Shown here one piece after another: positions 23,545-35,164 of a stretch of DNA of 64,000 nt. The DNA is from Charina bottae (Eukaryota; Chordata; Lepidosauria; Squamata; Charinaidae), in assembly GCA_023362775.1 (NCBI GenBank), contig JALMGJ010000020.1, positions 9,759,501-9,823,500 on the forward strand. Direction: 5' to 3'. Position 1 is the first letter of the stretch, and every line of letters begins with the position of its first letter. The position numbers and the translations under genes were made by a program. A model generated the notes under the pieces. The model did no database searches. It saw only the letters and a list, made by a program, of their open reading frames with translations, and was not told the DNA's origin.

Positions 23545-26500
23545 TTGTTCCCCTCGCTGGATCGTCACCTTGTTGTGGTGAGTGGGCTTGTGCGTTCCCA
23601 ATGAATCCTGTGAGCGAAGCCGTCGGGGTTCATGTACTCCTGGTAGGGTCACCCATGGCGGTAAGGTCCAGGGGGAGGAACCAGACAAAGAACGATCCAA
23701 GAAAGTCCTCAACGGCAGAACAGGCGGAAGATAACAAGGTGTATTGTTACAACGGCTGCGAAGGCGGATGAAGGCTGCAGCAGACAAAAGGTCACCAATC
23801 GTCATGGTACCCATGCCATTGGATTAGAGCTTTTTTCTGTGAAGGTTGTGTGCTGATCATTGTGCACCGATCTCCACACATAAAACAAATTCACGCACAG
23901 GTGTCTTCCAACCACACCAAACCCAAAACAACCAAAAGTCCCATGTCGATTGACGAATGGCAACGGGGGCAGGACTGTGAAATCCGGAAGCTCCTAGTCA
24001 TGGACCAGCACATGGGCGGTGGATACGGATTCAGTCGCCCTGACTCAAGGATCGAGGCAGTTGAGTAGTTCGGCAGCTGTATCCACGACTGAGCAGCCCT
24101 ATTTAGGATCCACTCTGCTCACCCCATATGGGGAGGGGGCTAGAAAAGGTGCCCTAAACATAGTCTGCCTCATTTTCTCCCTGACTGGACTACCGCGACC
24201 AGTTGGGTCACCATCTAGCGGTCGTAAAAGACTCATGAATTTTGGAACATGGAATATACGGACACTGCAAGACAACATGGATAGTGAACGACCTGAACGT
24301 AGGACTGCCATTATTGCAAGGGAGCTGAGACGTTTTAATATTGATATAGCAGCACTCCAAGAAACTCGAAGAGCAGGAGAAGGACAGTTGAAGGAAGAAA
24401 AAGGAGGTTATACCTTCTTTTGGAAAGGACTGCCTGAAGAAGAACAACAAATACATGGGGTAGGCTTTGCTATCAAAAACGACCTTGTGAAGCTCTTGTC
24501 AGAAGTTCCCACTGGGATTAATGAACGACTCTCAATTCTCCGAATAAAACTCGCCAAAAACCAACAGGCAACTATCCTAAGTGCTTACGCACCAACACTA
24601 GATGCAGATGAGGATATCAAGGAAAAGTTTTATACCCAGCTGGACACCATCTTATCAGAGATACCAAAGGAGGATAAAATTATCCTCCTAGGCGATTTCA
24701 ATGCAAGAGTTGGGTGTGACTTTGATTTGTGGCCGGGGATCATTGGGAAAGAAGGAGTTGACAATAGCAACATGAATGGAATCTTACTTCTGACTAAATG
24801 TGCAGAGCATAACCTTGTCATTACTAACACACTCTTTCGCCAGAAAAATAAATTTAAAACATCATGGAAGCACCCACGGTCGAAGCACTGGCATCTTTTA
24901 GATTATGTAATTATCCGTGCTAGAGATCGCCGTGATGTACTTCTCACCAGAGCCATGACGAGTGCCGATGACTGCTGGACAGACCATCGATTAATTCGAT
25001 CCACGATGGCCATAAAGATTGTCCCTCATTGTAGGCTCCAAGGAAGAAAACCAAGGCGTAAAATGAATACACTGGCCCTTCAAGATTCTACTAAATGAGC
25101 TTGCTTTCAATCAACTCTCAAGGAACATCTGCCTATGGAACTCCCTGAAAATGTTGAGAAACACTGGATTAAATTGAAGACTTCTATTATTTCAGCCTGT
25201 GAACAAACTATCGGATACCAAACTAAGAGACATCAGGACTGGTTTGATGAGAATGATAGTGAGATTGAACATATTATTGACAAGAAAAGGAAAGCCTTCC
25301 GGATATGGCAAAAAGATATTAACTGTGTCGTTAAGAAAAAAATCTACGCCACTGCAAAGGCAGAAGTCCAAAGAAGAACTAGAGAACTTAAGAACATATG
25401 GTGGATAAAAAAAGCCCAAGAAACCCAACATTTTGCAGATGCTCATGATGCACAGGGCTTTTTTAATGCCATAAAGGCCATCTATGGACCAACAAACTAT
25501 GGTACAAATCCCTTACGCTCAATAGATGGTGCTAAACTTCTAAAGGACAAAGAGTCTATTGCACTGCGCTGGAAAGAGCATTACTACAATCTCCTTAATC
25601 GTCACTCTACTGTGGCTGATGAAGTCTTCTTGCAAATCCCACAAAAACAAATAAGAGATGAGCTTGCAGTACCCCCTAGTTTGGAGGAAGTCAGTAAAGC
25701 CACTAAACAAATGAAAAATAACAAAGCTAGGGGACCTGATGGGATTCCTGCTGAAGTCTTTAAAGACGGCGGGCCTGAACTTACAGAACAACTTCATAAG
25801 CTCATCGAAAAAATATGGATGAGGGAGGAGATTCCAGCAGACTTTAGGTATGCCATAATTATCACTCTCTTTAAAAAGGGTGATAGAACAGACTGTGGAA
25901 ACTATCGAGGCATCTCCCTTCTAGCTACAGCAGGCAAAATCCTGGCAAAGATCATCGCAAACCGTCTCCTATCTATATCAGAAGACATCCTCCCTGAAAC
26001 GCAAAATGGCTTCCGCCCTTCCAGGGGAACAGTGGATATGATCTTCACTGCACGACAGCTTCAAGAAAAATGCAAGGAGCAAAACTGCCCTCTGTACATG
26101 GCATTTATTGATCTGACTAAAGCTTTTGATACTGTAAATCGTACTGCTCTCTGGACTGCTCTTCTGAAAATCGGATGCCCTGATATATTTGTGAACATCT
26201 TGCGGCTACTCCATGACGACATGATGGCAACAATCCTGGATAACAATGGCTCTCAAAGTGATCCATTTAAAGTGGAATCCGGCGTTAAACAGGGATGTGT
26301 TATTGCTCCAACCTTATTCGCTATCTTCATCGCTATGATTATACACCTTGTTGAAGAGAAACTTCCTACTGGTGTAGAAATTATATATCTAACAGATGGA
26401 AAGCTTTTTAATCTTAGTAGGCTGAAAGCAAAAAATAAGGTAATTACAACTTCTGTTATAGAACTTCAATATGCTGATGATAATGTAGTCTGTGAACACT

Positions 26501-27507
26501 CAGAGGAAGATCTTCAAACTATCCTAAACATCTTTGCAGAAGCATATGAAAAGCTCAGCCTCTCGATTAACATTACAAAAAACCAAAGTGCTTTACCAGC
26601 AAGTTCGAACCAATCCCTCTGCAGCGCCATCAATCAAGCTTAAAGGTGTGTTACTAGAAAACGTCGACCACTTTTCTTATCTTGGCAGCCATCTATCTAC
26701 AAAAGCCGACATTGATGCTGAAATTCAGCATCGTCTGAGCTCTGCGAGTGTAGCTTTCTCCCGAATGAAGCGTAGAGTGTTTGAGGATCGGGACATTCGC
26801 AGGGAGACCAAAATGCTTGTTTACAAAGCCATTGTACTACCAACCCTTCTGTACACCTGTGAAACATGGACCCTCTACAAACGCCACCTCCAACTTCTTG
26901 AAAGATTCCATCAACGCTGCCTCCGAAAAATTCTGCAAATAACTTGGGAAGATAGGCGGACTAATGTTAGCGTATTAGAAGAAGCGAAAACCACCAGCAT
27001 TGAAACAATGATCATCCAACATCAACTTCGCTGGACCGGTCATGTTGTTCGAATGCCTGACCATCGTCTTCCAAAGCAGCTACTTTACTCCCAACTTAAG
27101 AATGGAAAACGGAATATTGGTGGACAGCAAAAGAGATTCAAAGACACTCTCAAAGCTAATTTTAAAAAAATGTAACATCAGCATTGAGAACTGGGAAGCC
27201 CTAACTCATGAGCGTTTCAATTGGAGGTCAGCCTTTATTAAAGGCGCTATGGACTTTGAAGAAGCACGAGTACAGGGCGAAAGGGAGAAACGAGCTAAAA
27301 GGAAGGCACGTCAGGCAAACCCTCATCATGACCATCTCCCACCTGGAAACCTATGCCCTCATTGTGGGAGGTTGTGCGGATCCAGAATTGGCCTTTACAG
27401 CCACTTACAGATAATAACTCTTGCCAAGCAAACTTCAGGGACTTGTGCAGGCAGTTGCCAGGAGTCAACATTCTCTTGAAGGCACCCCTCCAAAAAAAAA
27501 AAAGAGG
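23545..27507 (+). mobile_element. Nearly full-length APE-type LINE (non-LTR retrotransposon)
   Basis: About 3.96 kb: a GC-richer 5' UTR (from about 23545, CCCTCGCTGGATCGTCACC), one long reading frame with AP-like endonuclease and reverse transcriptase, a C-terminal zinc finger, and a 3' end closing in a 12-base A-run at 27491-27502. The protein is of the kind automatic pipelines label craniofacial development protein 2-like or jockey-like in animals. I cannot place the clade firmly (RTE-like or a relative). Flanks AGAGTTGT / AGAGGTGT may be a worn TSD. The last ~80 bp before the A-run match the tail of SINE family B rather than the 3' UTR of the sister copy at 16.7 kb. Confidence 0.9.
24019..27412 (+). 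pseudogene. LINE endonuclease/reverse transcriptase ORF, lightly broken
   Basis: Encodes the protein that nicks DNA and reverse-transcribes the element RNA. Endonuclease motifs in order: NFGTWNIRTL (from 24235, the likely real domain start), LQETRR, AYAPT, LLGDFNAR and DDCWTDHRLI. RT motifs: ARGPDGIPAEVF, NYRGISLLATAGKI, FIDLTKAFDTVNR, GVKQGCVIAPTLF and catalytic YADD (26470-26481). After RT come QLRWTGHVVRMPDHRLPKQL and a C-terminal CPHCGRLCGSRIGLYSHL zinc finger. Three lesions only: an in-frame TGA at 25096-25098, a one-base slip in the A-run at about 26575-26580, and a one-base slip at about 27161-27170. The 16.7-kb sister copy keeps the last site in frame. With these three exceptions the frame is open for about 1,130 codons, so the insertion is young or the lesions are assembly errors. 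Confidence 0.9.
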
Positions 27508-28934
27508 TGTGTTTGTGTAGAAGGAGATAAACTTATATACTGTGGACAGCCTGGTTGATTTTTATTGAGTTATACATTTATGTTAATATATGAAACTATA
27601 TGCATATTTAAATTCCTTATTGCCACAATGAAGGGTGACCCAAAATTAACACAATAGGTACTGAAAACACTATGGATCTGGATAGGAACCCCACTGTATG
27701 AGTATTGCTGCAGGTTGAATATTAGTGGAGAGCTATTGGTTATCCAAGTTAGCTTTTTTCCTTTTTCTCTTTTTTCCTAAAGATTAGATTTAAATTCCAG
27801 TTAGTATTCTTTCCCCTTTCAGCCCCAGAACTCCATCACTGCTAACAATGGGCTCATGAAATCCAGCAAGAGCCCTCTAGCTCCTCCATCTAGGGTTTTT
27901 ATTTAAAATCTAACCCACAAATCTTTGCACACTGCTTGCTGCAAAATAACACTTTTCCCCTAAAGGAAACTCATTCAATGTATTAAAGTAACAAAGCCTG
28001 AGCCATATAAACAACTTCACTCAAACCAGCTCTACTGGAATCAGTGCCTGTCGGCAAGGTGTCCCCTTGATAGAACTGCAGTGGAAAACAATGCCTCTCG
28101 CAGAGAAAAACGCACAACTCTGCCAGAGATATTTACAGTATTTATCCATTCATATCAATGCACAACTCAAATTCTGTCGTTCAGTTCCTCACCATGTTTG
28201 ATGTCTTCCCCTCCCAATATTCAGCCGGGGGCAAAGGAAGCTGCCTTCCCTGTGGAATTAAGAGGCTCGGGAGATACGCTGGGTTCTCTCATTTCATGCA
28301 GTTTGCCAGTGGATAAAAACAGTTTCTTTGGAAAAAAAATTAAACTAAAAACCAATTTTCTGTTTCTGTTGCCTTTTGTCTGCCCATCATTTTTAATAGA
28401 TGGCATTTTTAATTCACATGATTCATGGACTGAGCATCATTTTTAAATAAAGGCAATTCACACTTTTTAAAAGCAAAGGAAAGAATAAAGGAAAAGGGCA
28501 CACAGCATGCTCAGTGGCCCAGAGAAGGCTGTTCAGAGGTATGTCTAAACTAATATTACTAGCCAAGGGATCAACAGGCCAAACAGATGGAGGAAGGTTG
28601 GAGCTTTGGTTGCTCTGACAGTACAGTCTTATTTTCTATGTCTGTTAGAAGGAATGGGCTTAGGATGTCTAGCCTGGGTGCCCAAAACCACAAAAGCATA
28701 TCAAAACCTAGAAGGTCTTCTAAGAAATCTGCCACTTCTAGTTGTCACCCCTTTGTCTACTGAGCTGCTGTCTCTAGCCCCAGCATCCTGCAATTCAGGA
28801 GGCTCTGCATCCTGAGAGGCAGCTGCCACCCCCCAGCAGTCAAGGAACTATTACGCCAGTGCATTCCAGTTGAGATGGAACCTTTCTCAGATGCTTGACA
28901 TTTCTAATCCAAATACTGGCAATCTTGGATGTTA
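27508..28934. other. Unassigned DNA
   Basis: No gene recognised. The 28.5-28.93 kb part may be the 3' end of the gypsy element that follows on the minus strand, but no LTR was found. Confidence 0.4.
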
Positions 28935-28939
28935 ATTAG

Positions 28940-30418
28940 TTCAGAGCAAGACTCAGAAATGCTCCAAAGGATAACATAGCAAACATTCTTGTATTTGAAC
29001 CAAGGTTTATCACCAACCAGATTATTAGCAACATACACCAACTCTCCAATTTATGTTGTTTAACTGTATGCCTGGCATTAACAAACTGTTTTATTTTCTC
29101 CTTGTATTTTTGATTACAGTCTCTAATAGCCAAATGATCCACCTTCACATCAGGACAGAGACTAGGAAGTTTAATATAAATGTCTCAAGAAAGAAACAAC
29201 TTGGCAGATACCTCCTTTGAAGCCCTAAGTGGAAGCCCTAAGTGGAGTAGAACAATATGCCATTAAAATCTTAGGTTACTCCTTTTTCCAGTTCCTCCTT
29301 TCACAGTGTGCAGCCTGCAGAGCTTTTTTCAAATAGTGATGAATTGTTTCATCTTCATGCTATGCTTGGGATAGTAAGGTGAAGCACAGATATGTCGAAT
29401 GCCACAAGACTGGAAAATAGTTGAAGCACAATGAGCCGTGAACTGCTGGGTATTATCTGTAACTAACTACTTGGATATCCAAAATAAGCAAAAATGTCCA
29501 GCAGTGAACTGGCCATGGCATCAGCCAAAATACTGTATGTGGCAACCAAACTGCTTCTAAAGAGGAATAGTTGATGACCATAAGCACGTGTGCTTGTTGT
29601 CCAACAACAACAGAGCTCAGTTTGCTCCAAAGCTGAGATACTGTAGCAGTGGAAGTGGGCTGGTCATCATGTAAGGTTGAGTCTACACACAAGGAGCACA
29701 GATCTTGACAAAGTGTTCCACATCTAAGTCCATATAGTAAAGGTAAAGGTTCCCCCCGCACATTTGTGCAGTCGTGTCCAACTCTAGGGGCCGGTGCTCA
29801 TCTCCGTTTCTTAGCCGAAGAGCCAGCGTTGTCTGAAGATGCTTCGGCGGTCATGTGGCCGGCATGACGCACGCGGAACGCTGTTACCTACCCACCGAAG
29901 TGGTACCTATTAATCTACTTGCATTTGCATGCTTTCAAATTGCTAGGTTGGCAAGAGCTGGGGCTAGTGTGGGAGCTCACTCCGTCACGCGGGACTAGGG
30001 ATTTGAACCTCCGAAATTGTGACCTTCCGATCGACAAGCCTGGCGTCTTACCCGCTGAGCCACCATGCCCCTTTAAGTCCATATACAGTCAGTAAAATTT
30101 AACACACAAAACCTGTTTGGTTTGCACCACACCTTGGCACATCTCATAAGCTAACTATTTGCACACTTTAGATTGAGTTATAACAATCCACTTTCCCTGC
30201 ACCAGGAGGTCATTGTGTACAGAAGTTTCAGGAGCAACATGCTTAAATAGTTGCAGTGGAACAGTAATTGCTTTTGTCCATTTGTTGGATTGAACAATAT
30301 GACAATATCTTTCGAGCAAAGCATCATGCTGAGAAGCAAAGTGGAGTTCTTTTAATGATAATTCCTCAAAATCCAACACATATAAATCAACAACTTGATG
30401 AATATACTCTTCCACCAA
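28940..30418 (-). pseudogene. Gypsy integrase remains
   Basis: On the minus strand from 30418: a RNase H to integrase linker (SVHNDLLVQGKWIVITQSK), then, after the SINE, VEHFVKICALCVDSTLHDDQ, which fits the second Cys pair of the zinc-binding region. Next are HVLMVINYSSLEAVWLP (catalytic core) and near 29.45-29.3 kb VTDNTQQFTAHC with GIRHICASPYYPKHS, which correspond to the TDNG-QF and PYHPQSNG motifs. The region near 29.15-28.94 kb (DCNQKYKEKIKQFVNARHTV) matches the post-core stretch of gypsy integrases. Stops and frameshifts are present throughout. Confidence 0.8.
29737..30073 (-). mobile_element. Sauria-type SINE, full length, inside gypsy integrase
   Basis: Minus-strand copy from GGGGCATGGTGGCTCAGCGG to ACCTTTACTATA, with a perfect 12-bp TSD TAAGTCCATATA at 29725-29736 and 30074-30085. 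The insertion splits the integrase reading frame, so it is younger than the gypsy copy. Confidence 0.92.
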
Positions 30419-30479
30419 TGAGGTAATGGAAGATACAGTTAGGAATCAACTATGTTCACTTTTTCCCCAGAAGTAAATG

Positions 30480-31500
30480 GAATAATAAAATCATAAGGCC
30501 ATCTCCAACTGAAAAGCTGAATACGAGGTGGTAAAGTGGTGTTTTATATGGTTGAAGCATGTGTACGACTGTTTTCTGATCTGTCAAAACACAAATGGAT
30601 GTCTCCACAAATAAACATTAAAACTTTCTATAGTCCACACCTCAGTGTTTCATGCTTAATCCTTGAATGGCTGGCTTTTGCAAACTTACTTGCTCTGTCT
30701 TCATGAATCTATTGTAAGATGGTACTAAGTCCTGCAGGACTGGCATCAGTCACCACAAAAGTTGGGATGTTCAGATTACAATCATGCAGTTAAGGTTCCT
30801 CAGATGATCCATCACTCAGCTGCTGAAATGTGGAGTCAGTTGTGGTAGCTCAGTGCTCACTGCTTTTCTCAGAAGCAGTGGTTCTGAAATATCTGCACGA
30901 TTAGGAATAGATTTCATGAGAACATAGCAAATCTAGATTCTCAGGAATTGGGTCTTGCAAAACAGCCTCTGTCTTCTATGGATCAGGTTTATTTCCTTCA
31001 GCTGAGACAACATGTTCTAGGATAGAAATTTCTTCAAGACCAAAGTGGCATTTGCTTTTGTTTAATTTAATCCTCTTCTATGGACTCTATCAAAAACTGC
31101 CATCAATCTACCACAGAGCTCTTCAATAGTTGCTGCATAGACAATAACATCATCCATACTGTATATCAGACAATATCAAGAACGCTCTGTAGGGTAGAGT
31201 CCAGTACTTTTAATAAGCGTCAGAAACATTTGACAGTCCAAACAGAACTTAAAACTGTAACAACAACAATGCCTTATAAAGGTTGTCCAATGTCACAACC
31301 TTGTTCACAACCAATGTTCAGTGTCAATTTTACTTGATAAAAAACTTTGATGGGAACTAATTGAGCAAATCTATCTATGATTGGTACAGGATGGTGTTCC
31401 TGAATCACTGCCTTGCTTGCCAACTATGAAATCAACTTCACAGGAAGACTAGGACTAATTTTATTGAGATTGGCTATAATAACAGAATCTTGCAAGTTTG
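30480..31500 (-). pseudogene. Gypsy reverse transcriptase and RNase H remains
   Basis: On the minus strand, PIIDRFAQLVPIKVFYQVKL (near 31.4 kb) fits the RT palm lead-in. YSMDDVIVYAATIEEL (31.17-31.12 kb) is the catalytic YxDD region, followed by the LMAVFDRVHRRGLN helix. RNase H-like remnants follow to about 30.5 kb. Several stops and shifts occur, so no product can be made. Confidence 0.8.
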
Positions 31501-31961
31501 ATGGTGCTCCAGCTCCACCTACAGCCCCACCCTTCTTATAACCCAAGGAATCAGGGAGGTGTCTGCCTGAGACGCTTCCAAATACTATTTTATTTCTCAG
31601 GGTTTATAAAATGCTTCAGCCGCCTTTGCCTAGGTAATGGTTCTTGCATATTTCTGACAAGGTCATTTTCCTTACTCTCTACATACTATTCCAGTTAATC
31701 CAGCAGACTATGAGAATGAGCAGCAATGTAATATGGTCCACAGAATCTCCTTTCTAAAGAATATGGAGGGCAACAATAGTTTTTCTGCCAAGTAATGGTT
31801 CCAGATCTCCTTTGATAACATGTGAAAAATAATCAACCGCATTATTATTCCAAGCAAATGATGCTGCAAAGTAACTGAAACACATGAATGGTCAGAACTG
31901 GCCACAGTAAAAAAAAATCAATAAAACATTTTTGCTGGCAACTTTTGTTTTGTTGGTGAAG

Positions 31962-32390
31962 GATCATCTTGCGGGACTGTCCATCTCCAATTATTTCTGC
32001 CCATTCAGCAAGATCTGACAGGATTGGCAGACTCCAGGTCCCATTGCTCAGGTAATGTCATCTGGGGGAACCCAGGAACCTTCTCTGTTGCTGCGTCTGC
32101 CTTTGGAACAGCATCCCCGCCCCAAGATTTGGCTGGCTCTGGCCTACGCATTAAAGCCCTGCTGTTTTTCCATAGGGATTGCAAATGGCATGACCCATCG
32201 GATGAGTTTTCCTGGCAACTTATGTATCTATATGTTTCTGTTTTTTATGACTTTTATTATGTTGTTTATGTTTATTATGTTGTTTTATAGAATTTGTTTT
32301 TTTCTTTAAAGGATGAGTGCTGTCCTGAGTCATGTGCTGAGTGGGCAGCTATACAGTGTAAATCAAACAAACAAATGAACAAATAAACTT
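31962..32390 (+). mobile_element. L2-clade LINE 3' end inserted in the gypsy element
   Basis: The translation LRDCPSPIISAHSARSDR matches the end of L2 ORF2 (compare 19.55 kb). Further on is a UTR with GAGTCATGTGCTGAGTGGGC and a tail of AAAC/AAAT repeats to 32390. It is 5'-truncated and lies opposite to the gypsy reading direction, between protease and RT. Confidence 0.8.
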
Positions 32391-32860
32391 GCTTGCTTGT
32401 TTGCAAATATTGCATAAGAAGTTGCTGCAAATAACATTCCATGCACTCCCAGTATCAATCACTATCTCTCGTTGTTTTCCATTAGTACTCACAGATTCTT
32501 TCTCTTCAGAATCCACAAAAATAAACAAACCCTTCCTTCTCATCATCTTCATTTTTGGTTGTCGTGTTAGGTTATTTTATGTCCTTCTTGCAAAATTCAT
32601 CCTTGGCTTCAAATGTTTGTTTTGGCAGTATAAACAAGTACTGTTCAGTGTACCATACTGTTCTCTGGAATAGCGCAATAATCTGCAGTGATAAGAAGGA
32701 ATTTCTACCTGTAACTGACTTGAATCCTAGAATACTGTCCCCAGACATATTTTGATCCCATGTTGCTGGCCTTTTCACCACTCTTTGCTGATGAACACAA
32801 TGAACGAAAGAGTCTATAGATATGCTACTCACTGTTACCATTAAATGACTTTATTCTTGA
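32391..32860 (-). pseudogene. Gypsy protease remains
   Basis: On the minus strand, REIVIDTGSAWNVI contains the retropepsin catalytic D-T-G (bases 32448-32456 on plus). The ~130 residues upstream are degraded and lack a readable zinc knuckle, though the position fits the gag C-terminus. The L2 insertion ends the frame just downstream. Confidence 0.8.
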
Positions 32861-32999
32861 GCATTTTTGTATAATCTGGCCATGGTAACTGCTTTATCCA
32901 ATATCAGATGTTTCTGCTGAAGATTGTTATCACACAATCTTTTGTGAATGCATTTTCTCACCACTTGTTCTCAGACCAGATCTGCTTCTAAGGCTCTAA

Positions 33000-33420
33000 A
33001 CCCACATGACTTAGCTAATTCCCTAAGTGCACTGAACATACGCACCTATAGATTCATTAGATGAATTTGTTAGACTCTTTGTCCAAATTTAAGCCATTTC
33101 ATCTCACGGCGAGAAATGAAATATTTACCCAAAGCATCTGTAGCTTGTGAAAAGATATCTTTTTCTCCTAGTAAGTTTGAAAAAACTCTGCTGTACTGGA
33201 GCTCACCAATAGTGCAGCTTTCTAATAGCATTTTCTTCCTTGTCCAATTTGATAGCCATTTCATAACATGCAAAAGTGGCCATTCACAGCTTGTAAGTAC
33301 TTTGGAAACCGATCATCTGCATATTAAGAGGCTAGGGCAGCAAGACCAGAGGGAGCCTGCTTATGTGATGTTCCAGGATCCTGCCTTCATTGCCAATAGT
33401 TGTGTTATTTCTTAAGGGGT
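33000..33420 (-). pseudogene. Gypsy gag capsid-like remains
   Basis: In the minus-strand frame, KMLLESCTIGELQYSRVFSN, DIFSQATDALGKYF and EMKWLKFGQRV resemble the capsid of vertebrate Ty3/gypsy elements (LLH..G...IF, a T/F-x-A-x-AL-x-xYF motif, FrQR). Frames outside this block are broken. The 5' end is not visible; a hAT element begins 170 bp upstream. Confidence 0.7.
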
Positions 33421-33586
33421 TCTTAACACAGACTCCAGTGTAAGTTGCAACTTAGAACCCTTTTTTTGTAAGATTTTTAGCCAGAGTACTTTCACAGTTC
33501 GCCATTTCTCTCCCTCTCTACTCCACTCCTAAGTCCTTCCTCCTCTTTGCTGCAATGTCTCCTGGAACCTAGACTACACTCTAGTA

Positions 33587-35001
33587 CAGAGCTTTCCAAA
33601 CTGTGTTGTGACACGTTAGTGTGTGGGCTGCAGTGTGTAGGTGTGTCGTGTGAACGTAAGGAGAAACCTCTGAGTCTATGCATTTTTACGCAGCAAAGGT
33701 GCTGTCAGAAGAGAGTCTGACCCAGAGTTGAAGGAGGGGGAGCTCAGCAGCAATGGCAGGAAAAGTGATACAGAGCGGGAAACCCAGAGCAGGAAAACCA
33801 AGAACAGCTGATGGGCGGTGATCAAAGGGTGGAGCCACTACCACCTATCAGTGCCGTAGAAAGAAGGGCAAAAAAGGGTGACAAACGGAAAGCAAGCCGA
33901 TTGGCTTCTAAACCAAAATGGCGGGAAGATAAGAAGACAGCCAAAGGAGGAACGGGTTGTCGGGGACAACTGTTCACTAGATTCCTTCTCCCAGCTTCTT
34001 CTCTTGCCTCCAGCCGAAGCCTCTGCAGAACTCGAATTTGGGAGCACCGTGGAACCTCCTTCCTCCTCTGCTGTACCCAGCCTTCCTGCGCCTTCTCTGC
34101 CTATTGCTGATTCTAACTCAGCCCCACCAATCCAGCTCGCTGCCTTCGGAATCGCTGCTGCTGCGACCGGCATGCAGTTCTGCTCCTGAGCCTGCTGGCT
34201 TCCGCATAGGTCCTAGTGCCTGACACGTGTCTGGCTGCTTCAGGGAATTCCGTGGCTGTCTGCCTTGACCTTGCTTGCTGTCTTGTAAGTACTCAGCTCT
34301 CCAACCTCGCTGGCAGCCACGCAGGTACTCCTTGCCAAGCCTTGCCTTGTACCCAGTGCGAACTCTGCCAAGCCTTGACTTGTAACCAATTGCAGTTGAA
34401 TTACCCCTAAAATGGATAAGTTTCTAATTAAGAAAAGAAAAGCTGGTGAATATGACATTTGTGATGAACAAAATGCATCCAAACATAGGTAAAAACGTGT
34501 TAAAAATTCTTCTGCAGTTTTCTACTACATACATTTGTGAAGTATCCTTTTCAACGATGACAAACTTAAAGACACTGAAACGTGGAAGCTTAAAAATGCT
34601 TGATGACGAAATCTTTATCTAATATTCCACCAAATATTCAAAAGCTGTGTTCATCCCATCAACCTCATACATCTCATTAAAATGGCAAGTAGTTATTGGT
34701 GTTATTCAATTTTTTTAAAATTCTTGCACATATTTACATATTGTTACTTATAAATGACAACAATCTTGGAAATGTATGCTATTATCTTACAAATTATATA
34801 TTTTTAAAAATATAAATGAAAGGTTTTCATGAGATATGTTGTGTCCCTATACATTTTGCTATTATAATTTATGTATGTGTCCGTATCTCTTATAAGGGGT
34901 TAGTTTAACCTCTGGTTTGCTAGTAAAACTAAATTACTGTGTCGCAAAATGATGCATGTCTAAAAAGTGTGTCACCAACATGAAAAGTTTGGAAAGCTCT
35001 G
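33587..35001 (+). mobile_element. Internally deleted hAT transposon (parent type of the TTTCCAAACT MITEs)
   Basis: Same termini as the MITE at 10.1 kb (CAGAGCTTTCCAAACT and AGTTTGGAAAGCTCTG), 1,415 bp, with TSD CTCTAGTA / CTCTAGTC (7 of 8) at 33579-33586 and 35002-35009. The 5' 800 bp are GC-rich, with no recognisable protein in the overlapping frames. The 3' half is AT-rich and holds the two ends of a hAT transposase gene. This links the short MITEs to an autonomous source. Confidence 0.9.
34412..34622 (+). pseudogene. hAT transposase, only N- and C-terminal ends left
   Basis: A short frame starts at ATG 34412 with MDKFLIKKRKAGEYDICDE, the usual start of ZBED/Charlie-type hAT transposases, and stops after 26 codons. 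After ~25 bp a second frame (34518-34622) reads FSTTYICEVSFSTMTNLKTL and ends at MLDDEIFI then TAA. This is the C-terminal hAT dimerisation region with its conserved STTYLCE..FS core. The BED zinc finger and the catalytic middle, normally some 500 residues, have been deleted, so it cannot catalyse anything. Confidence 0.85.
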
Positions 35002-35164
35002 CTCTAGTCCATTAGAGATAGTGTGAGGTTTTTTACTCCAAGAAGTGCAATATTTTGCATTTTAAAAGACCCAGGAGGAAAAAGAAGAGGGAGGTGAGAG
35101 GAGAAACAGGTCAAAGATTATCACCCCTGGTGATATCACTACATTATTGGGCAACAACACCCCC

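Larger units (their letters stand above)
28935..33420 (-). mobile_element. Degraded Ty3/gypsy LTR retrotransposon (internal region)
   Basis: Domains appear in the gypsy order when read on the minus strand: gag (33.4-33.07 kb), protease (near 32.45 kb), RT and RNase H (about 31.5-30.5 kb), then integrase and its C-terminal extension (30.4-28.94 kb). Integrase after RT/RNase H separates it from Ty1/copia. All frames are broken by stops and shifts. No flanking LTRs were recognised, and the solo LTRs elsewhere cannot be tied to it. Two younger elements sit inside: a Sauria SINE (29.74-30.07 kb) and an L2 3' end (31.96-32.39 kb). Confidence 0.85.

Noticed and set aside
24019..27412. Host gene of the craniofacial development protein 2 type
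   Set aside because: The name is a database label inherited from an element-derived domain. The frame has APE endonuclease, RT and a LINE zinc finger, with UTRs, an A-run and a second copy in the window.
28606..28815. 69-codon ORF as a gypsy or host protein
   Set aside because: Wrong strand for the gypsy element and no recognisable motif.
29737..30073. Sauria SINE as an LTR of the gypsy element
   Set aside because: It has a tRNA promoter, ACCTTT tail and its own 12-bp TSD, and occurs elsewhere without gypsy sequence.
33811..34223. Host protein-coding exons in the GC-rich segment
   Set aside because: Overlapping frames on both strands lie inside the 1.4-kb hAT element and show no recognisable domain.
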